Below, piece after piece: positions 45,088 through 53,635 of a stretch of 64,000 nt of DNA (positions within the stretch are counted from its first letter, which is position 1; the number at the start of each line of letters is the position of its first letter). The notes beneath the pieces are model-generated. The model was not told the DNA's origin and ran no database searches. It saw only the letters and a program-made list of their open reading frames with translations. The translations under genes and the position numbers were made by a program. The stretch covers positions 1 to 64,000 of the forward strand of contig NZ_JAEPOL010000018.1 of NCBI RefSeq assembly GCF_017642925.1, in the 5' to 3' direction. This DNA is from Maricaulis sp. (GTDB taxonomy: Bacteria; Pseudomonadota; Alphaproteobacteria; Caulobacterales; Maricaulaceae).

Positions 45088-45852
45088 TCAATCGACCAGG
45101 ACTTCGATCCGTTCAGGATGATCGATGCGGATCATCGGACCGTTCTCGTCCTCGATCCAGCCGCGCACCCGGATGCGGCGTGTCTCCAGCGCATCGGGGC
45201 CCAGACCGGCCTCGATGAAGGCCGGGGCATCCTCCGCCTCGATCATGACGGTGAAATCGGTCCGGTAGTCAGCGCCGAAGTTGAGATAGATGCGGCCCGA
45301 GCGCAATTGCGTCGCTTCCACCACCCGGCCCTCGACCAACTGCACCGATCCGATGTCCTGGGCCAGCGCATCGGGATGCGTGTCGCGCACGGCATGGGCC
45401 GGGTTCGCCCACAGCCCGCGCCGCTGGTCCCGCGCAAACGCTTCGAGCACCAGAAGATCGCGCGCCGCGGCCCGGTTGTCCGCGTGGCTGAGCACCCGGG
45501 CGGCCCCCGATTCGACCAGGCGGGCCTGCAGCCAGGTTTCACCACCCGCCTCGTCCTGAACATGCACCTGCGCCAGCGCACGGCCATAGCGATCGCGCTC
45601 CTGGCCGGCATAGGCGAGGCGCACCGGATGGTCCGCCGCTTCAGCCTCCAGCAGCGCCCGGCTCAGGGCTTCGTCCGGCGCATCCAGCTCGGCCAGACGC
45701 ACCTCCAGCGTGCTGTCGCCAGTGTCCACGGCGAGCGTTAATGCACCGGAAACTTCAGTGACTTGTCCGTTTTCACCCGGTGTGAAAGGGTCGGCACCGA
45801 ATGAGCAGGCCGCCAGGGCCAGTAAAAACAGGAGGGGCATGATCGCGCGCAT
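45088..45852 (-). CDS. Thermonuclease (SNase)-like lipoprotein
   Basis: A 254-residue protein with a lipobox LALAAC at residues 11-16. The staphylococcal-nuclease-like fold is visible as VRLAELDAPDEALSRALLE, RDRYGRALAQVHV and WLQARLVESGAARVLSH. The first active-site Arg of micrococcal nuclease is present in VRLAELDAP, Asp and Glu positions are partly preserved, and the RYGR Arg is present. A second OB-like domain (about 160-254) follows. Activity is uncertain. Start at 45852 has a GGAAAG site. Confidence 0.83.
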   Translation of the reverse strand: MRAIMPLLFLLALAACSFGADPFTPGENGQVTEVSGALTLAVDTGDSTLEVRLAELDAPDEALSRALLEAEAADHPVRLAYAGQERDRYGRALAQVHVQDEAGGETWLQARLVESGAARVLSHADNRAAARDLLVLEAFARDQRRGLWANPAHAVRDTHPDALAQDIGSVQLVEGRVVEATQLRSGRIYLNFGADYRTDFTVMIEAEDAPAFIEAGLGPDALETRRIRVRGWIEDENGPMIRIDHPERIEVLVD

Positions 45853-45994
45853 CGCTTTCCGGCTTTCCGTTCATTCCATGGTTATACCACTTGTAATTGC
45901 ATTGCAAGCCTCGCTTGCGTCCCGCGTGTTTACCAATCCGTTTACCATCTGCGCGTAATGATCCGGGCAGCCAACAACCAGGGACGCTCCCACG

Positions 45995-46549
45995 ATGAAC
46001 GCCTATGCCTCTTCCGACGACGCGATGACCCATCCGGCCGGCGCGTCCGACAGCAATTCCCGCGCGGTCGCCGAAGCGGTCGGCGAGACGGCCGCCCGCG
46101 CCTCGCAGGGCGCCGAGGCAGCCCAGATCGCCCGCGATGCGATGAACCAGGTGGAAGAGTCCAGTCAGGTTCTCGAACGCCGTGTCGAAGCGCTGACCGA
46201 CGCGTCCCAGCGCATCAATGCGATCCTGTCGACCATCGAGGCGATCGCCAGCCAGACCAACCTCCTCGCCCTCAACGCCACGATCGAAGCCGCCCGTGCC
46301 GGCGAAGCCGGTCGCGGCTTTGCCGTTGTGGCTGGCGAAGTGAAGGCGCTGGCCGGCCAGACCGCCAAGGCCACCGAGGACATTGCCTCGCGCATCGCCG
46401 CCCTGGACACGGAAGTGAAGGAAATCCTCGACGGCGTACGCGGGTCCGGCCAGTCGGTCGCCCGCGGCAAGGCCGCCGTCGACCAGATGACCCAGGCGAC
46501 CCAGGAAGTCGCCCAGCAGCTCAACACGCTGCGCCAGACCATCGGCTAG
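45995..46549 (+). CDS. Minimal soluble chemoreceptor signalling module
   Basis: A 184-residue protein made of little more than the methyl-accepting chemotaxis signalling hairpin. The tip is [34 protein letters not shown] (about 85-118), flanked by coiled coil on both sides. It has no membrane span, HAMP or sensor domain. It could contact CheA and CheW but not sense a ligand directly, unless through the polar N-terminal 25 residues. A strong terminator follows. It may be an adaptor or a decoy that joins receptor arrays. Confidence 0.85.
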   Translation: MNAYASSDDAMTHPAGASDSNSRAVAEAVGETAARASQGAEAAQIARDAMNQVEESSQVLERRVEALTDASQRINAILSTIEAIASQTNLLALNATIEAARAGEAGRGFAVVAGEVKALAGQTAKATEDIASRIAALDTEVKEILDGVRGSGQSVARGKAAVDQMTQATQEVAQQLNTLRQTIG

Positions 46550-46575
46550 GCTTTCGCCAGGCCGGAATGCAAAGA

Positions 46576-46607
46576 AGCGGCGGGGCCAGGCTCCGCCGCT
46601 TTTTTTT
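46576..46607 (+). terminator. Rho-independent terminator of the minimal chemoreceptor
   Basis: The stem AGCGGCGG/CCGCCGCT with a 9-base loop is followed by a run of eight Ts (46600-46607). Confidence 0.9.
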
Positions 46608-46683
46608 GTGCGCCGGAATATCTTTAAATTGTTGTTGTGATTTGATACAACTTTGACTCACTCGCTGAAAACGGGAGTGAGAT

Positions 46684-47340
46684 ATGCAACCGGAATCAAG
46701 GATCACAAAGGACGGCCTGACGGAAATCATCGTCGCGTCGGACAATACCGAGGACGTCATTGTCCGCTCATCGATCGGCTACACGCCGCAATACGTGACC
46801 GACGTCTATGGCCGCACAAAACGCGTCACCAAGGACGTGACCTTCGCCAAACTTCTGCGCCGCCTGAAACACGATCTGCCCGAGCACGAGCTCGTCAGTA
46901 TCGGTACGCCGGTCAATTTCAACATCGCCCCCACCCATCTGACGCGGGTGGAGATGCAGTTCGAGACCGATGACCAGGTCGAAAAATGCCTCAAGGAGAT
47001 CGGTGCGTCCGACATGATGATCCGGGCGCGGGTCCAGCCGGCCTGGGACTGGCAATCCCCCATGCTGCACGACCGCCACGTCGTCCTGCATGTCGGCTGG
47101 TATGACACCGTCTACTTCATGCAGTTCAAGGACATCTTTCTCGGCGACCTTCATTGCCGTTACTCGGCGAAATTCGATTTCGACCCCCGTGAGGCGAAGA
47201 TCACGCATTTCCGCTATGACGCGCACGGAGACCTCGAAGAAATCGGCGAGTTCAACGCCGCAGAGCGCGAGGCGGATGCCATCAAGGAAAAAGTGGAGTT
47301 CCTGCGGATATTCCGCGACGGGTCATCGGAAACGACTTGA
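46684..47340 (+). CDS. Unrecognised soluble protein
   Basis: A 218-residue protein that I cannot place. It is soluble, without a signal peptide, with alternating strands and helices. Aromatic and His-rich stretches such as WDWQSPMLHDRHVVLHVGWYDTVYFMQF lie near the middle (about 118-150), and a charged helix is at the end. The GGGAGTGAG site 6-12 bp before the ATG is a good start signal. The region reads as more AT-rich and less biased in codon use than its neighbours. It may be an acquired gene, next to the tRNA-linked patch at 47.9 kb. Confidence 0.75.
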   Translation: MQPESRITKDGLTEIIVASDNTEDVIVRSSIGYTPQYVTDVYGRTKRVTKDVTFAKLLRRLKHDLPEHELVSIGTPVNFNIAPTHLTRVEMQFETDDQVEKCLKEIGASDMMIRARVQPAWDWQSPMLHDRHVVLHVGWYDTVYFMQFKDIFLGDLHCRYSAKFDFDPREAKITHFRYDAHGDLEEIGEFNAAEREADAIKEKVEFLRIFRDGSSETT

Positions 47341-47419
47341 TACGCGCCGGTCTGAGGTGCGACTCTTCGCAATCGCGCCGCCGCACTGACGGCGGCCCGG
47401 TTGCCAGGAGATATGCAAG

Positions 47420-47830
47420 GTGCTCGTCGGAAAGCTCAGGGACGCGCCGCTCGAACCGGTCAGAAGCCGGTCAACGGCGGAGATTTTCACGCTCTACAAG
47501 TCTCTGTCGGAACCGGCCGGCATCGGCTCGGTATCCGTGATGTTCGAGACGCTCGCGCCGGGGCACCGCGCGTCCTCGCCGCATGTCCACAGCACCAGGG
47601 ACGAGTTCTATATCGTCCTGAAAGGGTCCCCGACCGTGCATTCGGGTACCCAAACCGCCACCCTCGCCCCCGGCGATTATGTCGCTTTTCCGGCCGGCCC
47701 AGGCGACTTCCACTACCTGCACAATCCCACCGACACGGAGGTCGAGCTGATCACGATCGCGTCCTGCCCGGACAATGATGTGATCGAGTATGCGCCGGTC
47801 GGGCCCGAAACGCGGGCCAGTGCGGAATAA
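47420..47830 (+). CDS. Cupin-domain protein
   Basis: A 136-residue single-domain cupin. The first motif is PHVHSTRDEFYIVLKG, with His-His-Glu metal ligands, and the second is GDYVAFPAGPGDFHYLHN. Starts with GTG at 47420, with AGGAG nearby. Single-domain cupins include isomerases, dioxygenases and regulators; nothing here picks one. It is 79 bp downstream of the unrecognised protein and may be co-transcribed. A tRNA-Arg fragment follows at 47900. Confidence 0.85.
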   Translation: MLVGKLRDAPLEPVRSRSTAEIFTLYKSLSEPAGIGSVSVMFETLAPGHRASSPHVHSTRDEFYIVLKGSPTVHSGTQTATLAPGDYVAFPAGPGDFHYLHNPTDTEVELITIASCPDNDVIEYAPVGPETRASAE

Positions 47831-47859
47831 CCCGCACACCCATTCCCCGCATCGCAGGC

Positions 47860-47888
47860 TTCAGCCGTCCGGAAAAACCGGCTAAGAC
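47860..47888 (+). promoter_or_regulatory. Possible old tRNA-Arg promoter
   Basis: TTCAGC (47860-47865), 17 bp, TAAGAC (47883-47888) lies 12 bp before the tRNA fragment. If active it would transcribe the fragment and run antisense into the Mrr-like gene. Confidence 0.35.
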
Positions 47889-47899
47889 GCCCGTCTGGC

Positions 47900-47940
47900 G
47901 GCCCCGTAGCTCAGCAGGATAGAGCAACGGATTCCTAATC
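47900..47940 (+). pseudogene. Broken tRNA-Arg(CCT), 5' half only
   Basis: GGCCCCGTAGCTCAG, the D-arm and AACGGATTCCTAATC up to the anticodon loop match tRNA-Arg with anticodon CCT. The sequence after 47940 departs from any tRNA; the T-arm and the 3' acceptor strand are missing. It differs from the intact tRNA at 48602 in several positions, so it is not a simple copy. It is probably the remnant of the resident gene after an insertion at the anticodon loop. Confidence 0.7.
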
Positions 47941-48025
47941 GGTGGGTTGGCGTCCGGAAGGGCGTTTTGGTTCAGCACCTTGGGATCGTGGCGGGGTCGA
48001 TGAGCACCGGATAGGTACCGAACCG

Positions 48026-48541
48026 CTAGTCCAGACCGCCGGACTCTCGTCGTTCGACGATGTTTCCGCTTTCGTCCCGTATTTCTACGGTTGTGCGCTC
48101 AGTCAGGCTGATACGCGCTACTTCAGTTTCTTTGACGAATATCCGCTCAAGAAACCGGGCCACATAGCTGTCCAATGAAGATCCCTCCTCGATTTCGAGT
48201 TGATCGATCTTTTCAGCCTCGGCGATCTGTTCGGCACCCTTCTGAAGACCGGACCGAGAGACCACGATACCCCCTTCGGCGTCGGCATCCTGAACGCGAT
48301 AGACGAAGCCGCCCATGGCCTCCCCCTCCATCGGCCTATTTCGGTTCTTGACCTCGATGAGCACGAAGTTGCCATTTTCGCGGTAGGCGACGACTTCCAC
48401 ATTTATTCGATCTCGGCCCGACCGTTTTCCAGCGACCGTCGCATCCCTCTCGACGTGAGTGAAACCCAGGCTCGCCTTGATATCGTCGATTATGCCGTAG
48501 GTGAGGTCCTCGTACGTCTTCCAGTCAGGGGTGTCTCTCAT
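48026..48541 (-). CDS. Mrr-like restriction endonuclease-fold protein
   Basis: A 171-residue protein with a PD-(D/E)xK-type nuclease core. The pattern is GRDRINVEVVAYRENGNFVLIEVKNRNRPM (about 42-71), with the ExK pair in IEVKN, followed by GGIVVSRSGLQKGAEQIAEAE, as in Mrr_cat enzymes (SRSGF...GA...A). A C-terminal acidic helical tail may be specific. There is no methyltransferase next to it. It lies alone between two tRNA-Arg sequences. Defence against foreign or methylated DNA is possible; activity is inferred from fold motifs only. Confidence 0.75.
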   Translation of the reverse strand: MRDTPDWKTYEDLTYGIIDDIKASLGFTHVERDATVAGKRSGRDRINVEVVAYRENGNFVLIEVKNRNRPMEGEAMGGFVYRVQDADAEGGIVVSRSGLQKGAEQIAEAEKIDQLEIEEGSSLDSYVARFLERIFVKETEVARISLTERTTVEIRDESGNIVERRESGGLD

Positions 48542-48554
48542 GGCGACCTACCAA

Positions 48555-48581
48555 TTGCGGAACGGGATGACCTTGTATACG
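48555..48581 (+). promoter_or_regulatory. tRNA-Arg promoter
   Basis: TTGCGG (48555-48560), 15 bp, TATACG (48576-48581) precedes the intact tRNA by 20 bp. It lies between the two tRNA sequences, so the element would carry its own promoter. Confidence 0.5.
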
Positions 48582-48601
48582 ACAGCCCTGCCGTTGTTTG
48601 G

Positions 48602-48678
48602 GTCCCCGTAGCTCAGGTGGATAGAGCACGAGATTCCTAATCTCGGGGCCGCAGGTTCGAATCCTGCCGGGGACACCA
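48602..48678 (+). tRNA. tRNA-Arg, anticodon CCT
   Basis: The 7-bp acceptor stem GTCCCCG (48602-48608)/CGGGGAC (48668-48674), the D-arm, the anticodon stem CGAGA/TCTCG around TTCCTAA, and the T-arm GCAGG-TTCGAAT-CCTGC all fold. CCA is encoded at 48676-48678. It decodes AGG. Confidence 0.95.
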
Positions 48679-48697
48679 GCCTTTCAAAATGGTGCGA

Positions 48698-48940
48698 CTA
48701 GTGCTTTCGGTCTTTCGGCGGGTTCGGGTCGTTTCCTGGCGGGACCGTGTCAGAGTCTCGCCAACGACCGTCACGGCCTTGAATACGCACCTCTCCGCCG
48801 CCAAGGTTCTTCACTATCTCCTTGGCTCGGCCTTCAGCTTCCTTCTGGGTCCGAAAAACCCCACTGGCACGCTCGGCTCCGCCGCCGGTGACGGCCCAGC
48901 CGTCGGCATGTTTCACAACGTATCGATCATTACCACTCAT
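48698..48940 (-). CDS. DUF2188 protein
   Basis: An 80-residue protein of the DUF2188 family. The visible signature is DRYVVKHADGWAVTGGGAERASGVFRTQKEAEGRAKEIVKNLGGGEVRIQGRDGRWRDSDT. Such proteins often lie in accessory regions and have no known role. The start at 48940 has GAGG 7 bp upstream; a Met at 48958 is an alternative. It adjoins the tRNA-Arg and points back towards it. It may belong to the same accessory patch. Confidence 0.87.
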   Translation of the reverse strand: MSGNDRYVVKHADGWAVTGGGAERASGVFRTQKEAEGRAKEIVKNLGGGEVRIQGRDGRWRDSDTVPPGNDPNPPKDRKH

Positions 48941-49074
48941 CAGCGACCTCATCTTCACACTGCAGACAGTATAATCGATTCAAGGACGGAACACAAAGAG
49001 AACAAACTCGCGCACCCCTCTGGCATTCTTCTTGCTCGCCTCGCAGGGGAAATCCCGGGAGGAGACAGCGCGCC

Positions 49075-50286
49075 ATGACCCAATCCATCGCTGCCGAACA
49101 TGTCGCCAAGCGCGAACGGCTTGATCATCTCGATGTCCTGCGCGGTCTGGCCGTGATCGGGCTGCTGTTCGCGCGCTTCCCGGCCAAGGGCGGCTCCATT
49201 CTCGCAATCGAACACCCGGACATTCTCGGCTGGTCCATCGGGGAACAGGTGATCTGGTTCCTCAATTCGGTCCTGGTCGACGATGCGATGCGCGGCCTGT
49301 TCGCCCTGCTGTTCGGCGTCTCGCTTTGGATGATGACGCGCCCGCGCGAAGGCGTCGCCCTGGCCGAGACCTATACGCGCTACCTGGCGCGCACGGCCGG
49401 CCTGTTTGCCTTCGGTCTTGTCTTCCACGTGATCCTGCTGGCCGAAGCCTCGGACATCCTGCACGTTTATGCGCTGGCCGGTGTCGTCGCGCTGGCCCTG
49501 TCGCGGCTGGATCCGCGCCTTCTCGTGCTGGGCGGTCTGGGCGGGTTCGGCCTGCTCGCGCTGCACGAGTTCACCAATGAACTGACCACCGCACCGGTGA
49601 CCGAGGCCAGCCTGGCCGATGCGGCGGCCTATCATGCCGGTTCCTACCTCGACCATGTCCGCCTCTCCCTGGTGCAATTCCAGTCCTGGAGCCTGTCGAC
49701 GGGCATTGTCTGGAAATGCCTGGAAGCAGGCAGCTACATGCTGCTGGGCCTGGGCCTGTTCCGTATGGGCGCCTTCACCGGCTGGTCGGCCGGACGCCTG
49801 ACAGCCCTGCTGGCTGCGGGCTATGGCATCGGCTTCGCCTTGTGCGGCGGTGTCGCCGCAATGGCTGCGGCCGGCGGGTTCGAGATCGTGGTGAAATCCC
49901 ATCCGCTGACCACGCTGGGCAAGCCTTTCATCGTGCTGGGCCATGCCGCGCTGATCATGCTGGCCATGCGGGCCCCGGCCCTGCGCCCGGCCCTGATGGC
50001 GACGCTGGCGCCGGTCGGACGTCTGGCCCTGACGCTCTATCTGGGCGGCACGGCGATCGCGCTCTTCGCCTTCACCGGTGCCGGCCTCGCGCTGGGTCCG
50101 TTCGACCGCTACGGCATCACGGCCGCAGCCCTGATCGGTGCCGTCGCGCTCATCGTCTTCGCCCGGCTGTGGCTGTCGGTGTCGAAACAGGGTCCGCTGG
50201 AATGGGCGCTGCGGGTGTGGAGCTCGGCCTCGGGCGATCTCGCTTGCCGGCTTCTGCCGAAACCGCGGGCCGTCCAGAACGCCTGA
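49075..50286 (+). CDS. DUF418 membrane protein
   Basis: A 403-residue integral membrane protein. It starts with LDHLDVLRGLAVIGLLFARF, the typical DUF418/YeiB opening, and has about nine to ten hydrophobic spans. RLALTLYLGGTAIALFAF near the end fits the C-terminal DUF418 domain. It may act in transport or acylation; function unknown. It ends 4 bp before the convergent pgeF stop. Confidence 0.9.
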   Translation: MTQSIAAEHVAKRERLDHLDVLRGLAVIGLLFARFPAKGGSILAIEHPDILGWSIGEQVIWFLNSVLVDDAMRGLFALLFGVSLWMMTRPREGVALAETYTRYLARTAGLFAFGLVFHVILLAEASDILHVYALAGVVALALSRLDPRLLVLGGLGGFGLLALHEFTNELTTAPVTEASLADAAAYHAGSYLDHVRLSLVQFQSWSLSTGIVWKCLEAGSYMLLGLGLFRMGAFTGWSAGRLTALLAAGYGIGFALCGGVAAMAAAGGFEIVVKSHPLTTLGKPFIVLGHAALIMLAMRAPALRPALMATLAPVGRLALTLYLGGTAIALFAFTGAGLALGPFDRYGITAAALIGAVALIVFARLWLSVSKQGPLEWALRVWSSASGDLACRLLPKPRAVQNA

Positions 50287-50290
50287 GGGC

Positions 50291-51079
50291 TCAAGCCCCG
50301 GTCAGGGCGATAATGCCCGCCTGGCCGCCGAACAGTCCGCTCTCGCCACGATGGTGGGCGCGGCGGGCGGAAAACAGGCGGGCCTCTTCGCCATAGGTGC
50401 ACAGGGGGGAGCGTTCGATCGCCCCTTCCGGCACACCCGCCAGTACCAGCTGGCGGCGGCAGGCCTCGCCCACATCGAGCTGGGCGCCGCCTTCCGGATC
50501 ACGCGGCGAGACAATGCCGCCGGTATGTTCGAACGCGGCCTCGAATTCAGCGACGACTTCCGGTCCGACGCGATAATTCGCCGGCGATATCGACGGGCCG
50601 ATGGCGGCCAGCAGATCGGCCGGACGTGTGCCATAGCGCGCGGTCATGGCCTCGATCGTCGCGGCGGCGACGTTCACCACTGTGCCGCGCCAGCCGGAAT
50701 GGATCGCCGCCACGGCGCGGCGCACAGGATCGAACAGCAGGATGGGCGTACAGTCGGCGGTCTGGCAGACCAGACCCAGGCCCGGCCTGTCCGTGATCAG
50801 CGCATCGCCCTCACCGGCCGGCTGATCGCCCTTCGGCCAGCCCTCGACGGTGACGACGTCACGGCCATGCACCTGCACGGCGAAGACCAGATGATCCAGC
50901 CCCAGCGCCTCGCGCACACGGTCGCGGTTTTGCGAGATGTGTGCCGGATCATCGCCGCGCGACCGGGTGAGGTTGAGCGAGGCATAAGGCCCCTCGCTGA
51001 CACCGCCCGTGCGCGTGGTGAAGGCATGGACGATGCCGGGCCGGTCGAGCACCGGCATGCGAATCAGATCGAGCGTCAT
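50291..51079 (-). CDS. pgeF: Peptidoglycan editing factor / multicopper polyphenol oxidase-like (PgeF)
   Basis: A 262-residue protein of the YfiH family. The conserved metal or active-site parts are CQTADCTPILLFDP, HSGWRGTVVNVAAATIEAM and IVHAFTTRTGGVSEGPYASLN. The E. coli protein removes wrong amino acids from UDP-MurNAc or acts on purine nucleosides. Its stop overlaps no gene, but its start overlaps the stop of selO (51076-51079), so both are one transcript. Confidence 0.92.
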   Translation of the reverse strand: MTLDLIRMPVLDRPGIVHAFTTRTGGVSEGPYASLNLTRSRGDDPAHISQNRDRVREALGLDHLVFAVQVHGRDVVTVEGWPKGDQPAGEGDALITDRPGLGLVCQTADCTPILLFDPVRRAVAAIHSGWRGTVVNVAAATIEAMTARYGTRPADLLAAIGPSISPANYRVGPEVVAEFEAAFEHTGGIVSPRDPEGGAQLDVGEACRRQLVLAGVPEGAIERSPLCTYGEEARLFSARRAHHRGESGLFGGQAGIIALTGA

Positions 51080-52512
51080 GGCCGAAATCCTAGCCGCCCC
51101 CGGCCGAGATCATAGCCCTCGCCGGCGGCGCGGATATCCGCGATGCGCTGCTCGAAGCGCGACCAGTCATCGGCCGCGTCGATCGCCGCCCAGGTCTCTT
51201 CCACCACCTCGATCGTCATGGCGACAGGCTCGCTCTTCCCGAACACGGCATGGCCAAGCCGTTCCGGACGCACAGGGTCATGGGCCGCCATCGCCGCGCG
51301 CCAGGCGTCGAATGTGTCGCCGGTATAGGCCGATGCCCGTGGCCCGGACATTGCCCGCTCTGCCGAGGCTTCGCCGCAGAACCAGTCGAAGATCACGCCT
51401 TCCCAGGGCAGCTGCGAGCGCTCCATGAAAGCCAGGAATGCCCGTACCAGCGCCTCGTCCGCCGCCTCGCCGGCAGACGCCAGGCCGAAGCGGGCCAGGA
51501 AAGCCTCCAGCAAGGCGGTGCGGTAGACAGCGGGGAAACTGGCCAGGGCCGTCTCCAGGCTCGACCGGTCTCCTACCAGCGACAGCGCACCGGCAAACTG
51601 CTGCAGCGCCCAGAACACGGCCTCCGGCTGGCGCGCGAAACAGTAGAGCCCGGAATGGTCGAAATAGGCCGCCGTGAAGCCGGGTTCATAATGCGGCAGG
51701 AAGCGCCAGGGGCCGTAGTCGAAACTCTCGCCCGTGACATTGATATTGTCGGTGTTGAGCACGCCGTGCACAAAGCCCGCCGCCATCCACCCCGCGGCCA
51801 TGCGGGCATTCGCCGCGATAACCGCCTCCAGCAGCGCGGCGGGCCGGTCTTCTGCCTCCGCGAGACCGGGATAACAGGTCTCGATCACATGCCCGATCAG
51901 GGCCTCGATGCGTTCCGGTGCGTGTTCGAAAGCATGGCGCTGGAATGTGCCGAGGCGGACATGGGAATGACCGAGCCGGGTGAGCACGGCCGAGCGTGTC
52001 GGCGAAGGCTCGTCATTGCGCTGCAGGGCCTCGCCGGTCTCGAAGACGGCAAAGGCCTTGGAGGTGTAGACGCCCAGCGCTTCCAGCATCTCCGCCGCCA
52101 GTACTTCGCGCATGGCGCCTTTCAGTGTCAGCCGGCCGTCGCCGCTGCGCGACCAGGGTGTCGTGCCCGAGCCCTTGGTGGCCAGGTCCAGCAGACGGTC
52201 CTGATCGTCGCGCAATTGGGCAAACAGGAAGCCGCGCCCGTCGCCGAGATCGGGATTATAGGTACGGAACTGGTGGCCGTGATAGCGCATGGCGCGCGGC
52301 TGCGGCTGGTTATCCGGCAGCGCTTGGAAACGGTGGAAATGCGCGGCGCGTTCGGCCGCATCCAGCGTGTCCAGGCCGACAGGTCCGGCCCAGCGGTCAT
52401 TCCAGAAGCGCAGATGCGCCTCGGGGAAATCGGCCGGACGCACCGGGTCGGAGAAATCATCGCCCAGGGCGGCGAAGCGCGGATCGGGGCGGTAGGTCGC
52501 GGAAACGGTCAT
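51076..52512 (-). CDS. selO: SelO-type protein adenylyltransferase (YdiU)
   Basis: A 478-residue pseudokinase of the SelO family, which transfers AMP from ATP to Ser/Thr/Tyr residues of proteins involved in redox balance. The inverted-ATP-site features are LDLATKGSGTTPWSRSGDGRLTLKGAMREVLAAEML and the HGVLNTDNINVTGESFDYGPWRF metal-site segment. Length is typical. A SelO-type C-terminal Cys/Sec is not present at the end here (GRGRLGFRP). It is co-transcribed with pgeF. Confidence 0.93.
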   Translation of the reverse strand: MTVSATYRPDPRFAALGDDFSDPVRPADFPEAHLRFWNDRWAGPVGLDTLDAAERAAHFHRFQALPDNQPQPRAMRYHGHQFRTYNPDLGDGRGFLFAQLRDDQDRLLDLATKGSGTTPWSRSGDGRLTLKGAMREVLAAEMLEALGVYTSKAFAVFETGEALQRNDEPSPTRSAVLTRLGHSHVRLGTFQRHAFEHAPERIEALIGHVIETCYPGLAEAEDRPAALLEAVIAANARMAAGWMAAGFVHGVLNTDNINVTGESFDYGPWRFLPHYEPGFTAAYFDHSGLYCFARQPEAVFWALQQFAGALSLVGDRSSLETALASFPAVYRTALLEAFLARFGLASAGEAADEALVRAFLAFMERSQLPWEGVIFDWFCGEASAERAMSGPRASAYTGDTFDAWRAAMAAHDPVRPERLGHAVFGKSEPVAMTIEVVEETWAAIDAADDWSRFEQRIADIRAAGEGYDLGRGRLGFRP

Positions 52513-52552
52513 GCTACCGAGCTAGGCGCTTGCCCGCCCGAATGCAAACGGA

Positions 52553-53479
52553 TCAGCCGCGCAGCCCGTCGCCCAGCGCCACGGCCGCCGCGTCGACCAG
52601 CGCCTTGGCGCCCGGCAATACGGCGGTGAGATTGAAATAGCCGTGCGGCAATCCCTTGCCCAGCGTGTAGTCGACCGGCAGGCCCAGCGCGATCAGCCGG
52701 TCGCGATAGGCCTTGCCCTCATCCAGCAGCGGATCGAGCTCGGCCGCGAAGATATGCGTCTTGGGCAGGCCGGCCAGATCGCTCTCGAACAGGGGCGAGA
52801 CCCGCGGATCCTTCGCCAGCTCCGGATCGGGCAGATAGGCCAGCGCGATCTTCTCCAGCGTGAAGGCGGCCAGGAGATGCCCCTCCAGCGCCTTCAGCCG
52901 CGGCTTGCGCCGTTCAACCAGCTGCAACAGCGGATAGATCAGCAGCTGGAAGCGGATCTGCTCGCGCCGCGCCTGGGCGAGCATGGCGGCCAGCCCGCCA
53001 CCCGCACTGTCACCGGCCACGGCGATGCGCTGCGGGTCGGCGCCGGCGCGCGTCTGGCCCTCATCCGAGACCAGCCAGTCGAAGGCGGCCAGCGTGTCCT
53101 CGATCGCCGCGGGAAAGGGATGCTCCGGCGCCAGGCGATAATCGATCGCCATCAGGCGCGCGCCGCTGTGCGCGGCCAGCCGCCGGCACTCGCGGTCATG
53201 CGTATCCAGATCGCCGATCACATAGCCGCCACCATGCATGTAGAGCGTCAGCGGTGCCGGCCCCACCGACCCGAACGGGATATAGAGACGCGCGGGGATA
53301 TCGCCCGCCGGCCCCGGAATGGCGAAGTCCTCGACCGCTTCGAGATCCGGCGCCTTCACATCCATGTGCGGCGTGGCATTGCGCAGGGCCTGACGCATGC
53401 GCGGCGCCGTGCGGGCCGGTTCGAACGGGTCTTCAATACCGAATTTGACGAGGGCCTCGGGCCATTGGGTCGTGTCCAT
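52553..53479 (-). CDS. HSL-family alpha/beta hydrolase (esterase)
   Basis: A 308-residue esterase of the hormone-sensitive-lipase (family IV) group. The oxyanion-hole motif is MHGGGYVIGD. The nucleophile is Ser in GDSAGGG, followed by the Asp of the DPLLDEG segment and His in LPHGYFNL. ATG at 53479 was chosen over an upstream start because the mature N-terminus begins there. It is divergent from the Sel1-repeat gene, and separated from selO by 40 bp. The substrate is likely a short-chain ester. Confidence 0.93.
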   Translation of the reverse strand: MDTTQWPEALVKFGIEDPFEPARTAPRMRQALRNATPHMDVKAPDLEAVEDFAIPGPAGDIPARLYIPFGSVGPAPLTLYMHGGGYVIGDLDTHDRECRRLAAHSGARLMAIDYRLAPEHPFPAAIEDTLAAFDWLVSDEGQTRAGADPQRIAVAGDSAGGGLAAMLAQARREQIRFQLLIYPLLQLVERRKPRLKALEGHLLAAFTLEKIALAYLPDPELAKDPRVSPLFESDLAGLPKTHIFAAELDPLLDEGKAYRDRLIALGLPVDYTLGKGLPHGYFNLTAVLPGAKALVDAAAVALGDGLRG

Positions 53480-53635
53480 GATTGAGCAGTTAGCACAGGC
53501 CCGTGACAGCGCAACTGCGGCGTGACGGGATGCCGCTGGCCACGCCCGGCGCCACACCTCCCCTGAACCGGGGAGACCGGAACTCCGGCGTCTGGCCTAT
53601 TTTTTCCGAAGACCATGATCGGACGGGAGAAATAC

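Noticed and set aside
47900-48678. Group I intron splitting tRNA-Arg(CCT)
   Set aside because: tRNA-Arg(CCT) in Agrobacterium has such an intron, but here the right side is a complete tRNA with its own 5' half, and I find no conserved group I core sequence after 47940.
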